A program made the position numbers and the translations under genes. Below are positions 1 through 8,590 of a stretch of DNA of 64,000 nucleotides, piece by piece; the first letter of the stretch is position 1, and the number at the start of each line of letters is the position of its first letter. Source of the stretch: G963665085 sp963665085 (GTDB lineage: Bacteria > Bacteroidota > Bacteroidia > Bacteroidales > JAAAOM01); assembly GCA_963665085.2 (NCBI GenBank), contig CAXXXS010000001.1:1-64000 (forward strand), in the 5' to 3' direction. The notes below the pieces were generated by a model, which worked only from the letters and a program-made list of their open reading frames with translations, ran no database searches and was not told where the DNA came from.

Positions 1-1013
1 TTCAATTTTGAGTTTACAGAAGCATCTAAATCAGGAAAAACTATGTTTTCCACAGCGTCCATATCCAAATCATTGATATTAGGTTCTGGCCTCGCATTTG
101 GCCAAACAACGAATGCTCCACTAAAAGAACCTATCCATTTAAATTTATCTGCATTTGTAAGCCCTACATATGTAGCCTGGCCTCCTCCCATTGAGAGACC
201 CGCAACAGCCCGATTTTCAGCATCTGAAAATGTTCGGTAATTATCTTCAACAAAAGGAATTATATCTTTTAAAAGACTTTCTTCAAATCTTCCGGCATTC
301 GAATAATATTCAGCCATAAAATCACTTCTACTCCAGGGTTCAATATTCGAAGAAACACTTTGATTGAAATTTCCATTCGGCATTACAACTATCATTGGTT
401 TTGCTTTTCCTTCTGCAATCAGATTATCGAGAATATTAACTGCTGTTCCAACAGAAGTCCAGGCATCTTCATCCCCACCTGAGCCATGTAACAAATAAAG
501 AACAGGATATTTCTCAGTATCTTTTTCATACCCTGCAGGTGTATAAACATACATTCTGCGTTTCATATTAAGTACAGGAGAATCATACCCACACTTTAGA
601 AAGTGTAACCATGAGGAACATCCTTCATCTCATAATAATTTGAGATGTTGCCGGGCAGAATAAAATAATTCGTATATCGGCTGCCATCCCTACAAACTTT
701 TACATTTCCCGGATCAATAGCTGTAACCCCATTTACTAAATATGTATATTGATAAAGATCTTCTTTTAACGGACTAGTTGTATACGACCAGACACCTGCA
801 TTGTCTTTTGTCATTTTCTCTCCTGCAAACGGATTTTCCATCCAGTTGCCAACAAGTTTAACATCTGTTGCATCAGGTGCAAATAATCTAAATGTTACTT
901 TATCTTCAAGAGTTAATTCGGGAGAAATGATATTCTGTCTTTCCTGAGACTGCGCATTAACAAAAAGTTGGTAAAATCCAGAATAACATTAAAAATATCT
1001 TTTCTTTTCTCAT
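1..1013 (-). pseudogene. CE1-type carbohydrate esterase, frameshifted, runs off the window start
   Basis: Read with three frame corrections, this encodes a signal peptide, an N-terminal CBM48/E-set-like domain and an alpha/beta-hydrolase esterase domain with the nucleophile elbow GLSMGG, closely resembling the intact neighbours at 2554-3690 and 7296-8462. The reading frame is broken three times relative to those paralogues, each time by one extra base: in the five-A run near 962-966 (just after the signal peptide), near 606-610, and in the CCC at 588-590. The part from about 587 down to the window edge is open, so the gene continues to the left of the window. Start taken at the ATG (complement) at 1013, which gives a hydrophobic leader. 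It is either a decaying tandem duplicate or an intact gene with local sequence errors. The family assignment is firm; the pseudogene status is not. Confidence 0.75.
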
Positions 1014-1142
1014 GTTTAAGGTTTTGTAGTTCTGTTAACATAATTGTAATACGCACAACACTATCTAAAGAATTAGTTCACTTATTACTTTTTTTAGTTT
1101 TATCTGCATTCTTAGTATATTTTTAGTATGTATGCTTTTTTA

Positions 1143-1303
1143 ATGAAGCAATTTACAACAGTTTTAATCATGATATTGCAATTCTTATTTTGTGAAGTGT
1201 AGTGCTATAATTCCAAATTGCAATCTGCTCTGCCATATTTATCTCCTTTTTATTTCAAGAATTTGGCAGACATAAAAAATACTGTTGTAAATATTGCTTT
1301 CAT
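1143..1303. repeat. Intergenic inverted-repeat element (ATGA...TCAT ends)
   Basis: This 161-base stretch fills most of the gap between two broken esterase copies. Its left end (ATGAAGCAATTTACAACAGT) is an imperfect inverted copy of its right end, including the 12-base core ATTTACAACAGT. Nested inside are a second arm pair, TCTGCCA / TGGCAGA, and a repeated TTGCAATT-type motif. No coding frame is evident. It may be a small non-autonomous repeat or a folded transcript segment. The ends resemble those of the elements at 5910, 7081 and 23102. Confidence 0.5.
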
Positions 1304-1312
1304 ATAAAATAA

Positions 1313-2505
1313 TTATTTAAACAATTTAGGAGCAAATGTATTTAGGTAAACTCTCTCAATTTGCCCAAGTATGACCACCTTCTGTTACAAAGTATGTATG
1401 TTTCATTCCGTTATCAGTAAGCATCTTATCTAAGGAATTTGATCCTTCGAAAAGGAAATCAGAGTTACCGCATGCTAAGAAGTACAATTTATAACCTTCT
1501 TTTTTCAATGCCAGAAATTTCTTTTCTGTTTCCTTTCTTTGCGCTTCAGCATCTTCAACCTCGTCCAAGGCCGTAAGCCGCACTCAAAGGACAGATGTAA
1601 TCGAAAACACCTGGATACATCAAACTAGTTGTTATGGTATGTCCGCCACCCATAGATAGACCAGCAATTGCGCGAGATTTTGGTCTTGGATCTACACGGT
1701 ATGTTTTTTCAATAAAAGGAATTATATCTTCTACGATACTTTTTGGATATGAATTATTCATGTATGCTTCACGATCCATCGGTTTTTCTTCTATCATTAA
1801 AGTTCTTGCAGCAACCTGGTTTGGATTTCCGTTAGGCATTACACAAAGCATTGGTTTAGCAAGTCCTTTTTCAATTAGGTTATCAAGAATCTGACAAGCT
1901 CGTCCCATCGTACTCCAAGCATCTTCGTCACCACCTGCACCGTGTAATAAATAGAGCACAGGATATTTTGTTTTGCTGTCATCAGCATATCCATAAGGCG
2001 TATAAACAAACAAACGGCGCTTCATTCCTAAAGTTGGAGAATCGTACCATACCTGGTTTAAATTTCCCCGCTCATTTGCTTCATAATAATTCTCTGTTAC
2101 TTTTCCTGGCACCAAAAGAACACTTAAGTATCGTGTACCGTCTCGTTGCATAAAAATATTATTCGGATCATTTACACTAACACCATCAACGATAAAACTA
2201 TAGGTATAAAGTTCTGGTTCAGGAAGTGGTAATGTTATTGACCAAATACCTTTTTCATCTTTTGTGAGATCTAGTGTACCAGGGGCTTCCATGGTTCCAA
2301 ATTGTGTTTCTATTTTCACTTTTGGTCCAAATCCACCGGATATTCTAACTGTGTCAGCATAAGGGGCTGAAAAACGAAAAGTTACATTGTTTTCTCCAAT
2401 TTCAGGAGAAACAATAGGTTCCCGTCCCATAAAATTACTAAGTTCCTGTGCAAAAGCACCAGAAAAAAGAAACAAGGCAATAATTGAATATATATATTTT
2501 TTCAT
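1313..2505 (-). pseudogene. CE1-type carbohydrate esterase, two frameshifts near the 3' end
   Basis: The first 310 or so codons are open: signal peptide ending at AFAQ, E-set/CBM48-like domain to about residue 125, then the esterase domain with LLHGAGGDEDAW and nucleophile elbow GLSMGGG. After AAYGL an extra base near 1565-1566 moves the frame and ends translation at 1555. The following frame continues correctly (DEVEDAEAQ ... CGNSDFLFEG ... GGHTWAN) and carries the catalytic Asp and His regions. A second extra base in 1351-1360 then replaces the expected WR-VYLNTFAPKLFK ending with a stop at 1356; the corrected frame ends at 1313. A protein made without correction would lack the catalytic Asp and His. 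It is a tandem paralogue of 2554-3690. Confidence 0.8.
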
Positions 2506-2553
2506 CTGTTTTTATTTTAATATGTATCTATAAAAATTTAATCAGAGTATTTA

Positions 2554-3690
2554 CTATTTGAACAACAATTGAGCATATGTATTCAAATATTTCCTCCAGT
2601 TTGCCCAGGTATGCCCTCCATCGGTAACATAAAAAGTATGCTCCATTCCGTTACGGGTTAATGCAGCATCTAAATCTTTAGCTATTTCCCAAAGGAAATC
2701 AGATGAACCACATCCAAACCAGTACAATTTATAATCTCCTTTTTTCACAGCCTGTAATTGTTTGTCAATATCTGCAGCATCGCCACGAACGCCAATACTT
2801 AATGGGCAGATATAATCAAATGTTTCAGGAAACAAGGTTGTCACTCTTAATGTATGTCCACCACCCATTGAAAGACCTGATACAGCTCTTGCTTCTGGTT
2901 TTGCAATTACTCGGTAATGACTTTCAATATAAGGGATAATATCTTTAACAATACTTTTTACATATAAATCAGCATAAGCAGGATCGTTACGATCGTATGT
3001 TTTTTCTTCTAATAATTGAGTTTTCGCCGCTTGTTGCCCTGCGTTTCCGTTAGGCATAACGCAAATCATTGGTTTTGCTAATCCTTTTTCGATAAGATTA
3101 TCAAGGATTTGACGAGCACGTCCCATGGTACTCCATGCATCTTCATCACCACCGCCACCGTGTAAAAGATAAAGTACAGGATAATCTTTACCACTGGTTT
3201 CGTAACCATATGGTGTATAAACAAACATTCTTCGTTTTGTACCTATGGTTGGTGAATCATACCATACTTTAGATAAATTACCATGTTCGTTTGCTTCATA
3301 ATAATTTTCTGTTAATTCTCCCGGAACAAGCAAAACACTTAAGTATCGGGTTCCATCCCTTTGCATAAAAATATTATTGACATCGTTTACTACTAATCCA
3401 TCAACAATAAAATTATACGTGTAAAGTTCTGGAGAAGGAGTAGGAACACTCACAGACCATAAACCTTTTTCATCCTTCATCATATTAATTGAAGAACTGT
3501 AATCAGCCATCCATGAACCATAAAGTCTTACAAGTTTTGCTTCTGGTGCTGAAATTCTAAATGTTACTGTTTTTTCACCTATTTCTGGTGAAATAATAGG
3601 AGCTTGTCCCATAAAATTTGCCAATTCCTGGGCATTTGACCCAACCATAATTGACATTAGAATAAATACTAGATATACGCTTTTTTTCAT
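2554..3690 (-). CDS. CE1-family carbohydrate esterase with N-terminal E-set domain
   Basis: A 378-residue exported alpha/beta hydrolase. Residues 1-20 are a signal peptide (GSNAQ), about 22-125 an E-set/CBM48-like beta-sandwich, and about 130-378 the esterase domain. The catalytic triad can be placed by motif: Ser274 in GLSMGG, Asp331 in SSDFL and His360 in GGHTWANW. HGGGGDED at 177-184 forms the oxyanion region. Proteins of this layout release ferulate, acetate or other acyl groups from plant or algal polysaccharides; the exact acyl group cannot be read from the sequence. It is the only intact copy in the three-gene tandem array at the left end, and a hairpin terminator separates it from the amidohydrolase genes upstream. 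A peptidase or thioesterase in the same fold is less likely given the PUL context. Confidence 0.88.
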   Translation of the reverse strand: MKKSVYLVFILMSIMVGSNAQELANFMGQAPIISPEIGEKTVTFRISAPEAKLVRLYGSWMADYSSSINMMKDEKGLWSVSVPTPSPELYTYNFIVDGLVVNDVNNIFMQRDGTRYLSVLLVPGELTENYYEANEHGNLSKVWYDSPTIGTKRRMFVYTPYGYETSGKDYPVLYLLHGGGGDEDAWSTMGRARQILDNLIEKGLAKPMICVMPNGNAGQQAAKTQLLEEKTYDRNDPAYADLYVKSIVKDIIPYIESHYRVIAKPEARAVSGLSMGGGHTLRVTTLFPETFDYICPLSIGVRGDAADIDKQLQAVKKGDYKLYWFGCGSSDFLWEIAKDLDAALTRNGMEHTFYVTDGGHTWANWRKYLNTYAQLLFK

Positions 3691-3728
3691 TTTGATTTAT
3701 ATTGGTTATTTAAAAAAGTGATAATTCT

Positions 3729-3776
3729 AAAAAAAAAAGTTATAAGCCCAGGTTATATTTTCCCGGACTTATAACT
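3729..3776 (-). terminator. Intrinsic terminator after the amidohydrolase genes
   Basis: Arms AGTTATAAG (3738-3746) and CTTATAACT (3768-3776) pair perfectly, and extra CC/GG pairs lie inside. On the minus strand the hairpin is followed by about ten T residues (the A run at 3729-3738). It lies between the amidohydrolase at 3826 and the esterase starting at 3690, so it should end or attenuate the upstream transcript. Confidence 0.75.
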
Positions 3777-3825
3777 AATCATATAAAAAAGACTATTGCT
3801 ATTAAAACTAAATTGCCTCATTTAA

Positions 3826-4839
3826 TTATTCTTTTGGCCAATCAAAGTGACTTTCATCCAATCTGAAAAACCGTGCAGCATTATTAAATAATATGTCCCG
3901 TTTTTGATCTTCTCCAAGATATTGGGCATGTTCGATTACACCCATTGAACCTTCAATCATACGCGGATACGAAAAAAAGTCGGTGCCGTACATAATGCGT
4001 TTTCCAAAACCTGCCCTTACCAGCCTTTTTATGTATTCATGGACATCATCCAAAGGATAACTAAAAATCATCCCGGAAATATCAACATAAACATAAGCAT
4101 TTGCTCCCATCAAAGCAATCATGTGCTCAATCATCGGATAACCTGCATGCTGAACACAGATTTTTAACTTGGGATGACGGGCCAGTAGATCTTCCAGCAA
4201 AAAGGGATCACCAAGGGAAGCCCGGTACTTGTCATTGGTAATATTTGTCATTCCGTTACCCCCAGTTCCCATATGAATTCCTGCCGGAATATTCAACTCC
4301 TCGGCAACTGCAAAATAGGGATCCAGTGACATATCACTCGGAGACATACCCTGGTATTGTGGTGCCACTTCGGACATATATTTATAGAAACCACTTTCCA
4401 GTGAGTCACGGAATTGTTCAACGGTAAGGTTATCCGAACTGATACCGGGAATAATACGTCCTTCCGGAACTTCTTTCATCCAACTTCTTATTACGTCCGC
4501 ATCGCCAAAGGCGACCATAGTAATATTCTTTTCTGTGATCCTTTTAACAATCTCATTTTTTAATTCTTCATCACTTGTAGCTGGCATCCAAGGATCCAGA
4601 CAATCCCCACTCATAAATGAATACACACTTTCCATATCATCATTTGGATCTGCTCCGGGCATATCACTTAGGTACCAGGGGCACATAGGTTGACTGGGAA
4701 CAATAGAATTACCTATCTTAAATACATGGACGTGCATATCAATAATCGGCAAGTGTGTAACTTTATCTGAGGTCTGGGCGAAAGAATACATACTCAATAC
4801 TAAAAGCAAAATACCGATATTAAGTTTTCTTTTCATCAT
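3826..4839 (-). CDS. Exported metal-dependent amidohydrolase (Amidohydrolase_2), copy 1
   Basis: A 337-residue protein with a signal peptide (ending MYSFAQ) and a TIM-barrel amidohydrolase fold of the ACMSD/Amidohydrolase_2 type. The metal-binding motif HVH is at residues 36-38, followed by a His in AGIHMGTG, a His in QHAGYP and the C-terminal Asp in YGTDF, the usual ligand set of this superfamily. Family members hydrolyse or decarboxylate carbonyl-linked substrates, including aromatic acids and lactones. The signal peptide is unusual for the family and suggests periplasmic action. It is the last of three tandem paralogues. Substrate unknown; a role on acyl or aromatic groups released by the neighbouring esterases is only inference. 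Confidence 0.82.
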   Translation of the reverse strand: MMKRKLNIGILLLVLSMYSFAQTSDKVTHLPIIDMHVHVFKIGNSIVPSQPMCPWYLSDMPGADPNDDMESVYSFMSGDCLDPWMPATSDEELKNEIVKRITEKNITMVAFGDADVIRSWMKEVPEGRIIPGISSDNLTVEQFRDSLESGFYKYMSEVAPQYQGMSPSDMSLDPYFAVAEELNIPAGIHMGTGGNGMTNITNDKYRASLGDPFLLEDLLARHPKLKICVQHAGYPMIEHMIALMGANAYVYVDISGMIFSYPLDDVHEYIKRLVRAGFGKRIMYGTDFFSYPRMIEGSMGVIEHAQYLGEDQKRDILFNNAARFFRLDESHFDWPKE

Positions 4840-4880
4840 ATAGTTATTTGTAATTAAAATTCTGTTTCTAAATAATTTAC

Positions 4881-5891
4881 TTATTCAGGCCAATCAAACT
4901 GGCTTTCATCTAAACGAAGGAAACGTACTGCATTGTTAAAAAGAATATCTCTTTTCTGTTCCTCTGATAAATATTGTGCATGTTCGATAACGCCCATGGA
5001 TGTTTCAAACATTCTTGGCCATACAATAAAATCTGTCCCATACATAATTCTCTTTTCGAATCCTGCCTGGACTAATTTTTTAATATAAGCATGAATCTCA
5101 TCCAGTGGATAACTCCAAATCATTCCAGAGATATCAACATACACATATGCATGGGCTCCCATAAGAGCAATCATTTCTTCTGCTAATGGATACCCGGAAT
5201 GCATCACCCATATTTTCATTTTAGGATGACGGGCTAACAAGTCTTCTAAAAGTAATGGATTTCCTAATGATGCCCTAAAATCGGGACGTGTAAGGTTAGC
5301 CATTCCATTGCCACCTGTTCCCATATGAATACCTACAGGTATATTTAACTCCTCTGCAACGGCAAAATAAGGATCCAGAGATGGATCGCTTGGAGACATT
5401 CCCTGGTACTGAGGAGCTACCTCTGCCATTACTTTATAGAAACCATTACTTAATGAATCACGGAAAGCCTCAACAGTCATAGTTTTTGCATTACTAACAG
5501 CAATACCAGGAATAATTCTTCCTTTTGGAGCTGCATTAACCCAGTTGTGTAATACTTCAGCATCACCAAAAGCAACCATGGTCATATTTAAATCATTGAT
5601 ACGCTTAACGATTTCTTCCTGCAACTCTTCATCACTTGTTGCAGGCATTAACGGATCCAGACAATCATCGTTAAAAATTGCTGGAGCTCCTTCATCATTA
5701 GGATCAGCTCCCGGCATACTGGATAGAAACCATGGACATAATGGTGCTGATAATCCACCAGGTGTTACTTTCATGGCATGAACATGGATGTCAAAAACGG
5801 GTAAACGTGTTACCTCTTTTTTATCCTGTGCATTAACATATGTGCTTAATCCGAGGATTAACATAAAAGAAAGAAATATTTGTTTTTTCAT
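4881..5891 (-). CDS. Exported metal-dependent amidohydrolase (Amidohydrolase_2), copy 2
   Basis: A 336-residue paralogue of the genes on both sides. A signal peptide (STYVNAQ) is followed by the HVH metal motif at residues 36-38, VGIHMGTG, VMHSGYP and YGTDF. The third ligand region reads WVMHSGYP, where the two neighbours have VQHAGYP. This is the most visible active-site-proximal change among the three and could mark a different substrate. It lies 41 bases upstream of copy 1, with no terminator between them. A 132-base repeat separates it from copy 3. Family firm, substrate unknown. Confidence 0.82.
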   Translation of the reverse strand: MKKQIFLSFMLILGLSTYVNAQDKKEVTRLPVFDIHVHAMKVTPGGLSAPLCPWFLSSMPGADPNDEGAPAIFNDDCLDPLMPATSDEELQEEIVKRINDLNMTMVAFGDAEVLHNWVNAAPKGRIIPGIAVSNAKTMTVEAFRDSLSNGFYKVMAEVAPQYQGMSPSDPSLDPYFAVAEELNIPVGIHMGTGGNGMANLTRPDFRASLGNPLLLEDLLARHPKMKIWVMHSGYPLAEEMIALMGAHAYVYVDISGMIWSYPLDEIHAYIKKLVQAGFEKRIMYGTDFIVWPRMFETSMGVIEHAQYLSEEQKRDILFNNAVRFLRLDESQFDWPE

Positions 5892-5909
5892 ATTTTTTAT
5901 TTTTAGTTA

Positions 5910-6041
5910 ATGAGGTTCTCTAAAAAAACTATGTTTTAACGAAAGAGTTCCCGACTTCGCCCGAACTGACATTTTTTATAAATTAACGTCTTATCAAGCG
6001 AAGCCGAGATGTCTTCTAAATTAACTTTTAGACTCTCTCAT
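5910..6041. repeat. Intergenic repeat with ATGAG...CTCAT ends
   Basis: A 132-base non-coding element between two amidohydrolase genes. The left end ATGAGGTTCTCTAAAA matches the inverted right end at 12 of 16 positions. An inner arm pair CTTCGC / GCGAAG makes the middle clearly richer in G and C than its surroundings. The left end and length match the element at 23102-23234 (ATGAGGTT, 133 bases), although the interiors differ. It is probably a small Bacteroidota intergenic repeat. Confidence 0.55.
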
Positions 6042-6058
6042 TTTAATTAATAACCCCC

Positions 6059-7051
6059 TTAATTTTCTTCCGGCCAGTCAAAACTGCTCTTATCTAATCT
6101 AAAGAAGCGAGCTGCATTATTAAAAAGTATATCCCTTTTTTGATCTTCTGATAAATATTGTGCGTGTTCAATTACTCCCATGGAAGTTTCAATCATTCGA
6201 GGCCACGTCATAAAATCTGTACCATACATGATACGTTTACCGAAACCAGCTTGAACTAATCTTTTAATATAAGCATGGACATCGTCTAACGGATAACTCC
6301 AAATCATACCCGATATATCAACATACACATAAGCGTGTGCTCCCATTAAAGCAATCATATGTTCTGCCAATGGATATCCTGCATGTTGAACATAAATTTT
6401 AAGTTTTGGGTGACGGGCTAAAAGATCTTCAAGCAAAAAAGGATCCCCTAAAGAAGCTCTATACTTAGAATTTGTAATATTTGCCATACCATTTCCACCT
6501 GTCCCCATGTGTATACCGGCAGGAATATTTAATTCTTCTGCAACTGCGAAATATGGATCGAGAGACATATCGCTTGGAGACATTCCCTGATACTGAGGTG
6601 CTATCTCAGACATTACTTTATAAAAACCACTTTCTAAAGAATCACGAAATTGTTCTACAGTAAGATCACCAATACCGATACCTGGAATAATCCTACCTTC
6701 AGGAACAGCACTCATCCAACTTCTCATAACAACCGGATCACCAAAAGCAACCATCGTCATATTCATATCTTTGATACGTCGTACTATTTCATTTTTTAAT
6801 TCTTCATCATCTTTTGCAGCTGGAAGAGGATCCAGACAATCTGCGCTCATAAAAGCCCTGGCCCCTAGTTCCTCATTCGGATCAAAACCCGGCATACTTG
6901 TTAAAAACCATGGACATAATGATCCAGAGTTAGGCCTTACTTTTGAAACATGAACGTGTACATCAAATGTAGGCAAATGTTTAACTTCGTTTTGCGCACT
7001 TAATTTAAATAATGTACACGCAGATAGAAAAAAAATAAATATTGATTTCAT
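6059..7051 (-). CDS. Exported metal-dependent amidohydrolase (Amidohydrolase_2), copy 3
   Basis: A 330-residue protein, the first of the tandem amidohydrolases in transcription order. A signal peptide (KLSAQ) leads to the HVH metal motif at residues 32-34, AGIHMGTG, VQHAGYP and YGTDF. It is more like copy 1 than copy 2 in the third ligand region. All three share long identical blocks such as YQGMSPSD and MGVIEHAQYL, which indicates fairly recent duplication. The operon context (CE1 esterases on both sides, SusCD upstream) places it in glycan or acyl-glycan processing in the periplasm. The precise reaction is not predictable. Confidence 0.82.
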   Translation of the reverse strand: MKSIFIFFLSACTLFKLSAQNEVKHLPTFDVHVHVSKVRPNSGSLCPWFLTSMPGFDPNEELGARAFMSADCLDPLPAAKDDEELKNEIVRRIKDMNMTMVAFGDPVVMRSWMSAVPEGRIIPGIGIGDLTVEQFRDSLESGFYKVMSEIAPQYQGMSPSDMSLDPYFAVAEELNIPAGIHMGTGGNGMANITNSKYRASLGDPFLLEDLLARHPKLKIYVQHAGYPLAEHMIALMGAHAYVYVDISGMIWSYPLDDVHAYIKRLVQAGFGKRIMYGTDFMTWPRMIETSMGVIEHAQYLSEDQKRDILFNNAARFFRLDKSSFDWPEEN

Positions 7052-7080
7052 ATGTTAATAATTAAAGTTTTTAATAGTTA

Positions 7081-7132
7081 ATGAAACTTATCACAACAGG
7101 ATAATCATCATCATCTAATTATGGAGTTTCAT
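7081..7132. repeat. Short inverted repeat, ATGAAACT...AGTTTCAT
   Basis: Perfect 8-base inverted ends ATGAAACT (7081-7088) and AGTTTCAT (7125-7132) flank 36 bases in the gap between an esterase and an amidohydrolase gene. A separate perfect 7-bp hairpin, TCCGGTT / AACCGGA with a 4-base loop, lies at 7177-7194. Neither has a T run on the minus strand, so they are not obvious terminators. The ends resemble the larger ATGA/TCAT repeats elsewhere in the window. Confidence 0.35.
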
Positions 7133-7295
7133 CTTATAGTATTTTAGTCAAAATTATTTTCTATTCTTCTTCTAATTCCGGTTGCCAAACCGGATTACCG
7201 GACAATATAAAATACCTGTTAAGCATTAAGTGTTAGTAGTCTACTGTAAGCCCCTAAAAAAATTAAAACAAATAGAGCCTGTTCAAAATAGTTTC

Positions 7296-8462
7296 CTATT
7301 TAAATAACAACGGCACATATTCTGACAGGTAAATTCTCCAGTTCCTCCAGATATGTCCTCCATCTGTTTCTGTATAGCTATATTTCATACCTATGGAATC
7401 AAGTTTTGCTCTATATTCCTTATTGGCATCGTATAAGAAGTCATCTTTACCGATTCCAATCCAGTAAACTTTATATCCATTATCCATTTGTTTTTTCAGG
7501 GTCGCATCAAAGTCTTTATATACTTTACCTGTTGCATCATCGCGAGGCATAATTGCAGCAGAAAATAATCCTACATAATCAAATTTATTTTCATAATACC
7601 TTGAAATGTGTAATGTATGAAAACCACCCATGGAAAGACCGGCTATAGCGCGGTTTGCTTTATCTGTTTTAACACGATAATTACTTTCAACAAACTTTAT
7701 AATATCAATAAAGGTATATTCATAAGTCCCATCCATTGTTTTAGGAACCATAAATTCTGGTTTATAATAGCCTGTATTACCTTCGCCTGGAGCTGCATCC
7801 TGAATTACATTTCCATTGGGCATAACCACAATCATTGGTTTTGCTTTTCCTTGAGCAATTAAGTTATCAAGAATCTGGGTTGCACGTCCTAAAGAAGGCC
7901 ATGCTTCTTCATCTCCTCCAGCACCATGTAAAAGATATAGAACCGGGTATTTTTCATTACCTGATTCATATCCCGGAGGAGTATAAATGGTCAATCTCCT
8001 ATCCATTCCGTTGCCAGGAGAATCATACCATCTCTTCGTTACACTTCCATGTGGTATATCATTTACTTTATACAAATCAGCGCGGCCGCCTCCAACAATA
8101 AATATATTTGTAACTGAAGCTACATCGCGAATAAGAAAAGGATTATTGGGATCTGTTGTTTTAAAACCATCGACAAAAAAAGAATAGCTGTATAATTCAG
8201 GAGATAACGCTTCAGTTGTATACATCCAAACACTATCTTTTTTTATCATCTCTTTTGATGCGGCAGAGAAACCTTCTGAAGGCATCCAGTCTCCAGTTAT
8301 TTTTACAGACTTTGCATCTGGGGCAAAAACTCTAAAAACAACTGTATTATCATCTTTTACTTCAGGAGAGATTATTTGCTGACCGCCAAATAATGCTTGT
8401 TGTGCATGGATAAAGTTTGATAAAAGGAGAAATCCTAATATGGGTAGCAATAATTTTTTCAT
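7296..8462 (-). CDS. CE1-family carbohydrate esterase with N-terminal E-set domain
   Basis: A 388-residue exported esterase: signal peptide 1-20 (NFIHAQ), E-set/CBM48-like domain about 25-125, esterase domain about 140-388. The catalytic residues by motif are Ser277 (GLSMGG), Asp341 (KDDFL) and His370 (GGHIWRNW). It is more divergent than the copies at 1-3690 and carries an insertion around residues 222-245 after VMPNGN, which may reshape the acyl pocket. It is the first gene after the susCD terminator and upstream of the three amidohydrolases. A feruloyl or acetyl esterase role is consistent with the family but not proven. Confidence 0.88.
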   Translation of the reverse strand: MKKLLLPILGFLLLSNFIHAQQALFGGQQIISPEVKDDNTVVFRVFAPDAKSVKITGDWMPSEGFSAASKEMIKKDSVWMYTTEALSPELYSYSFFVDGFKTTDPNNPFLIRDVASVTNIFIVGGGRADLYKVNDIPHGSVTKRWYDSPGNGMDRRLTIYTPPGYESGNEKYPVLYLLHGAGGDEEAWPSLGRATQILDNLIAQGKAKPMIVVMPNGNVIQDAAPGEGNTGYYKPEFMVPKTMDGTYEYTFIDIIKFVESNYRVKTDKANRAIAGLSMGGFHTLHISRYYENKFDYVGLFSAAIMPRDDATGKVYKDFDATLKKQMDNGYKVYWIGIGKDDFLYDANKEYRAKLDSIGMKYSYTETDGGHIWRNWRIYLSEYVPLLFK

Positions 8463-8517
8463 GTCTCAAGTTGGTATTTGTATTAATAATTCATAATCAT
8501 AAATACAAATTAAATAA

Positions 8518-8582
8518 AAAAGATTAATCTTATCTAATAAAATGTGTTATTTTGACACATTAACCGATAAGATTAATCTTTT
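8518..8582. terminator. Long nested hairpin, bidirectional terminator-like
   Basis: Outer arms 8518-8534 and 8566-8582 are perfectly complementary over 17 bases (core AAGATTAATCTTATC). Inside, AATGTGT and ACACATT form a second perfect 7-bp stem. Both sides are bordered by T-rich sequence in the sense of exit. It lies between the susD stop and the esterase start, so it probably ends most susCD transcription and lets the esterase genes be expressed at a different level. Confidence 0.7.
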
Positions 8583-8590
8583 CAGCATTA

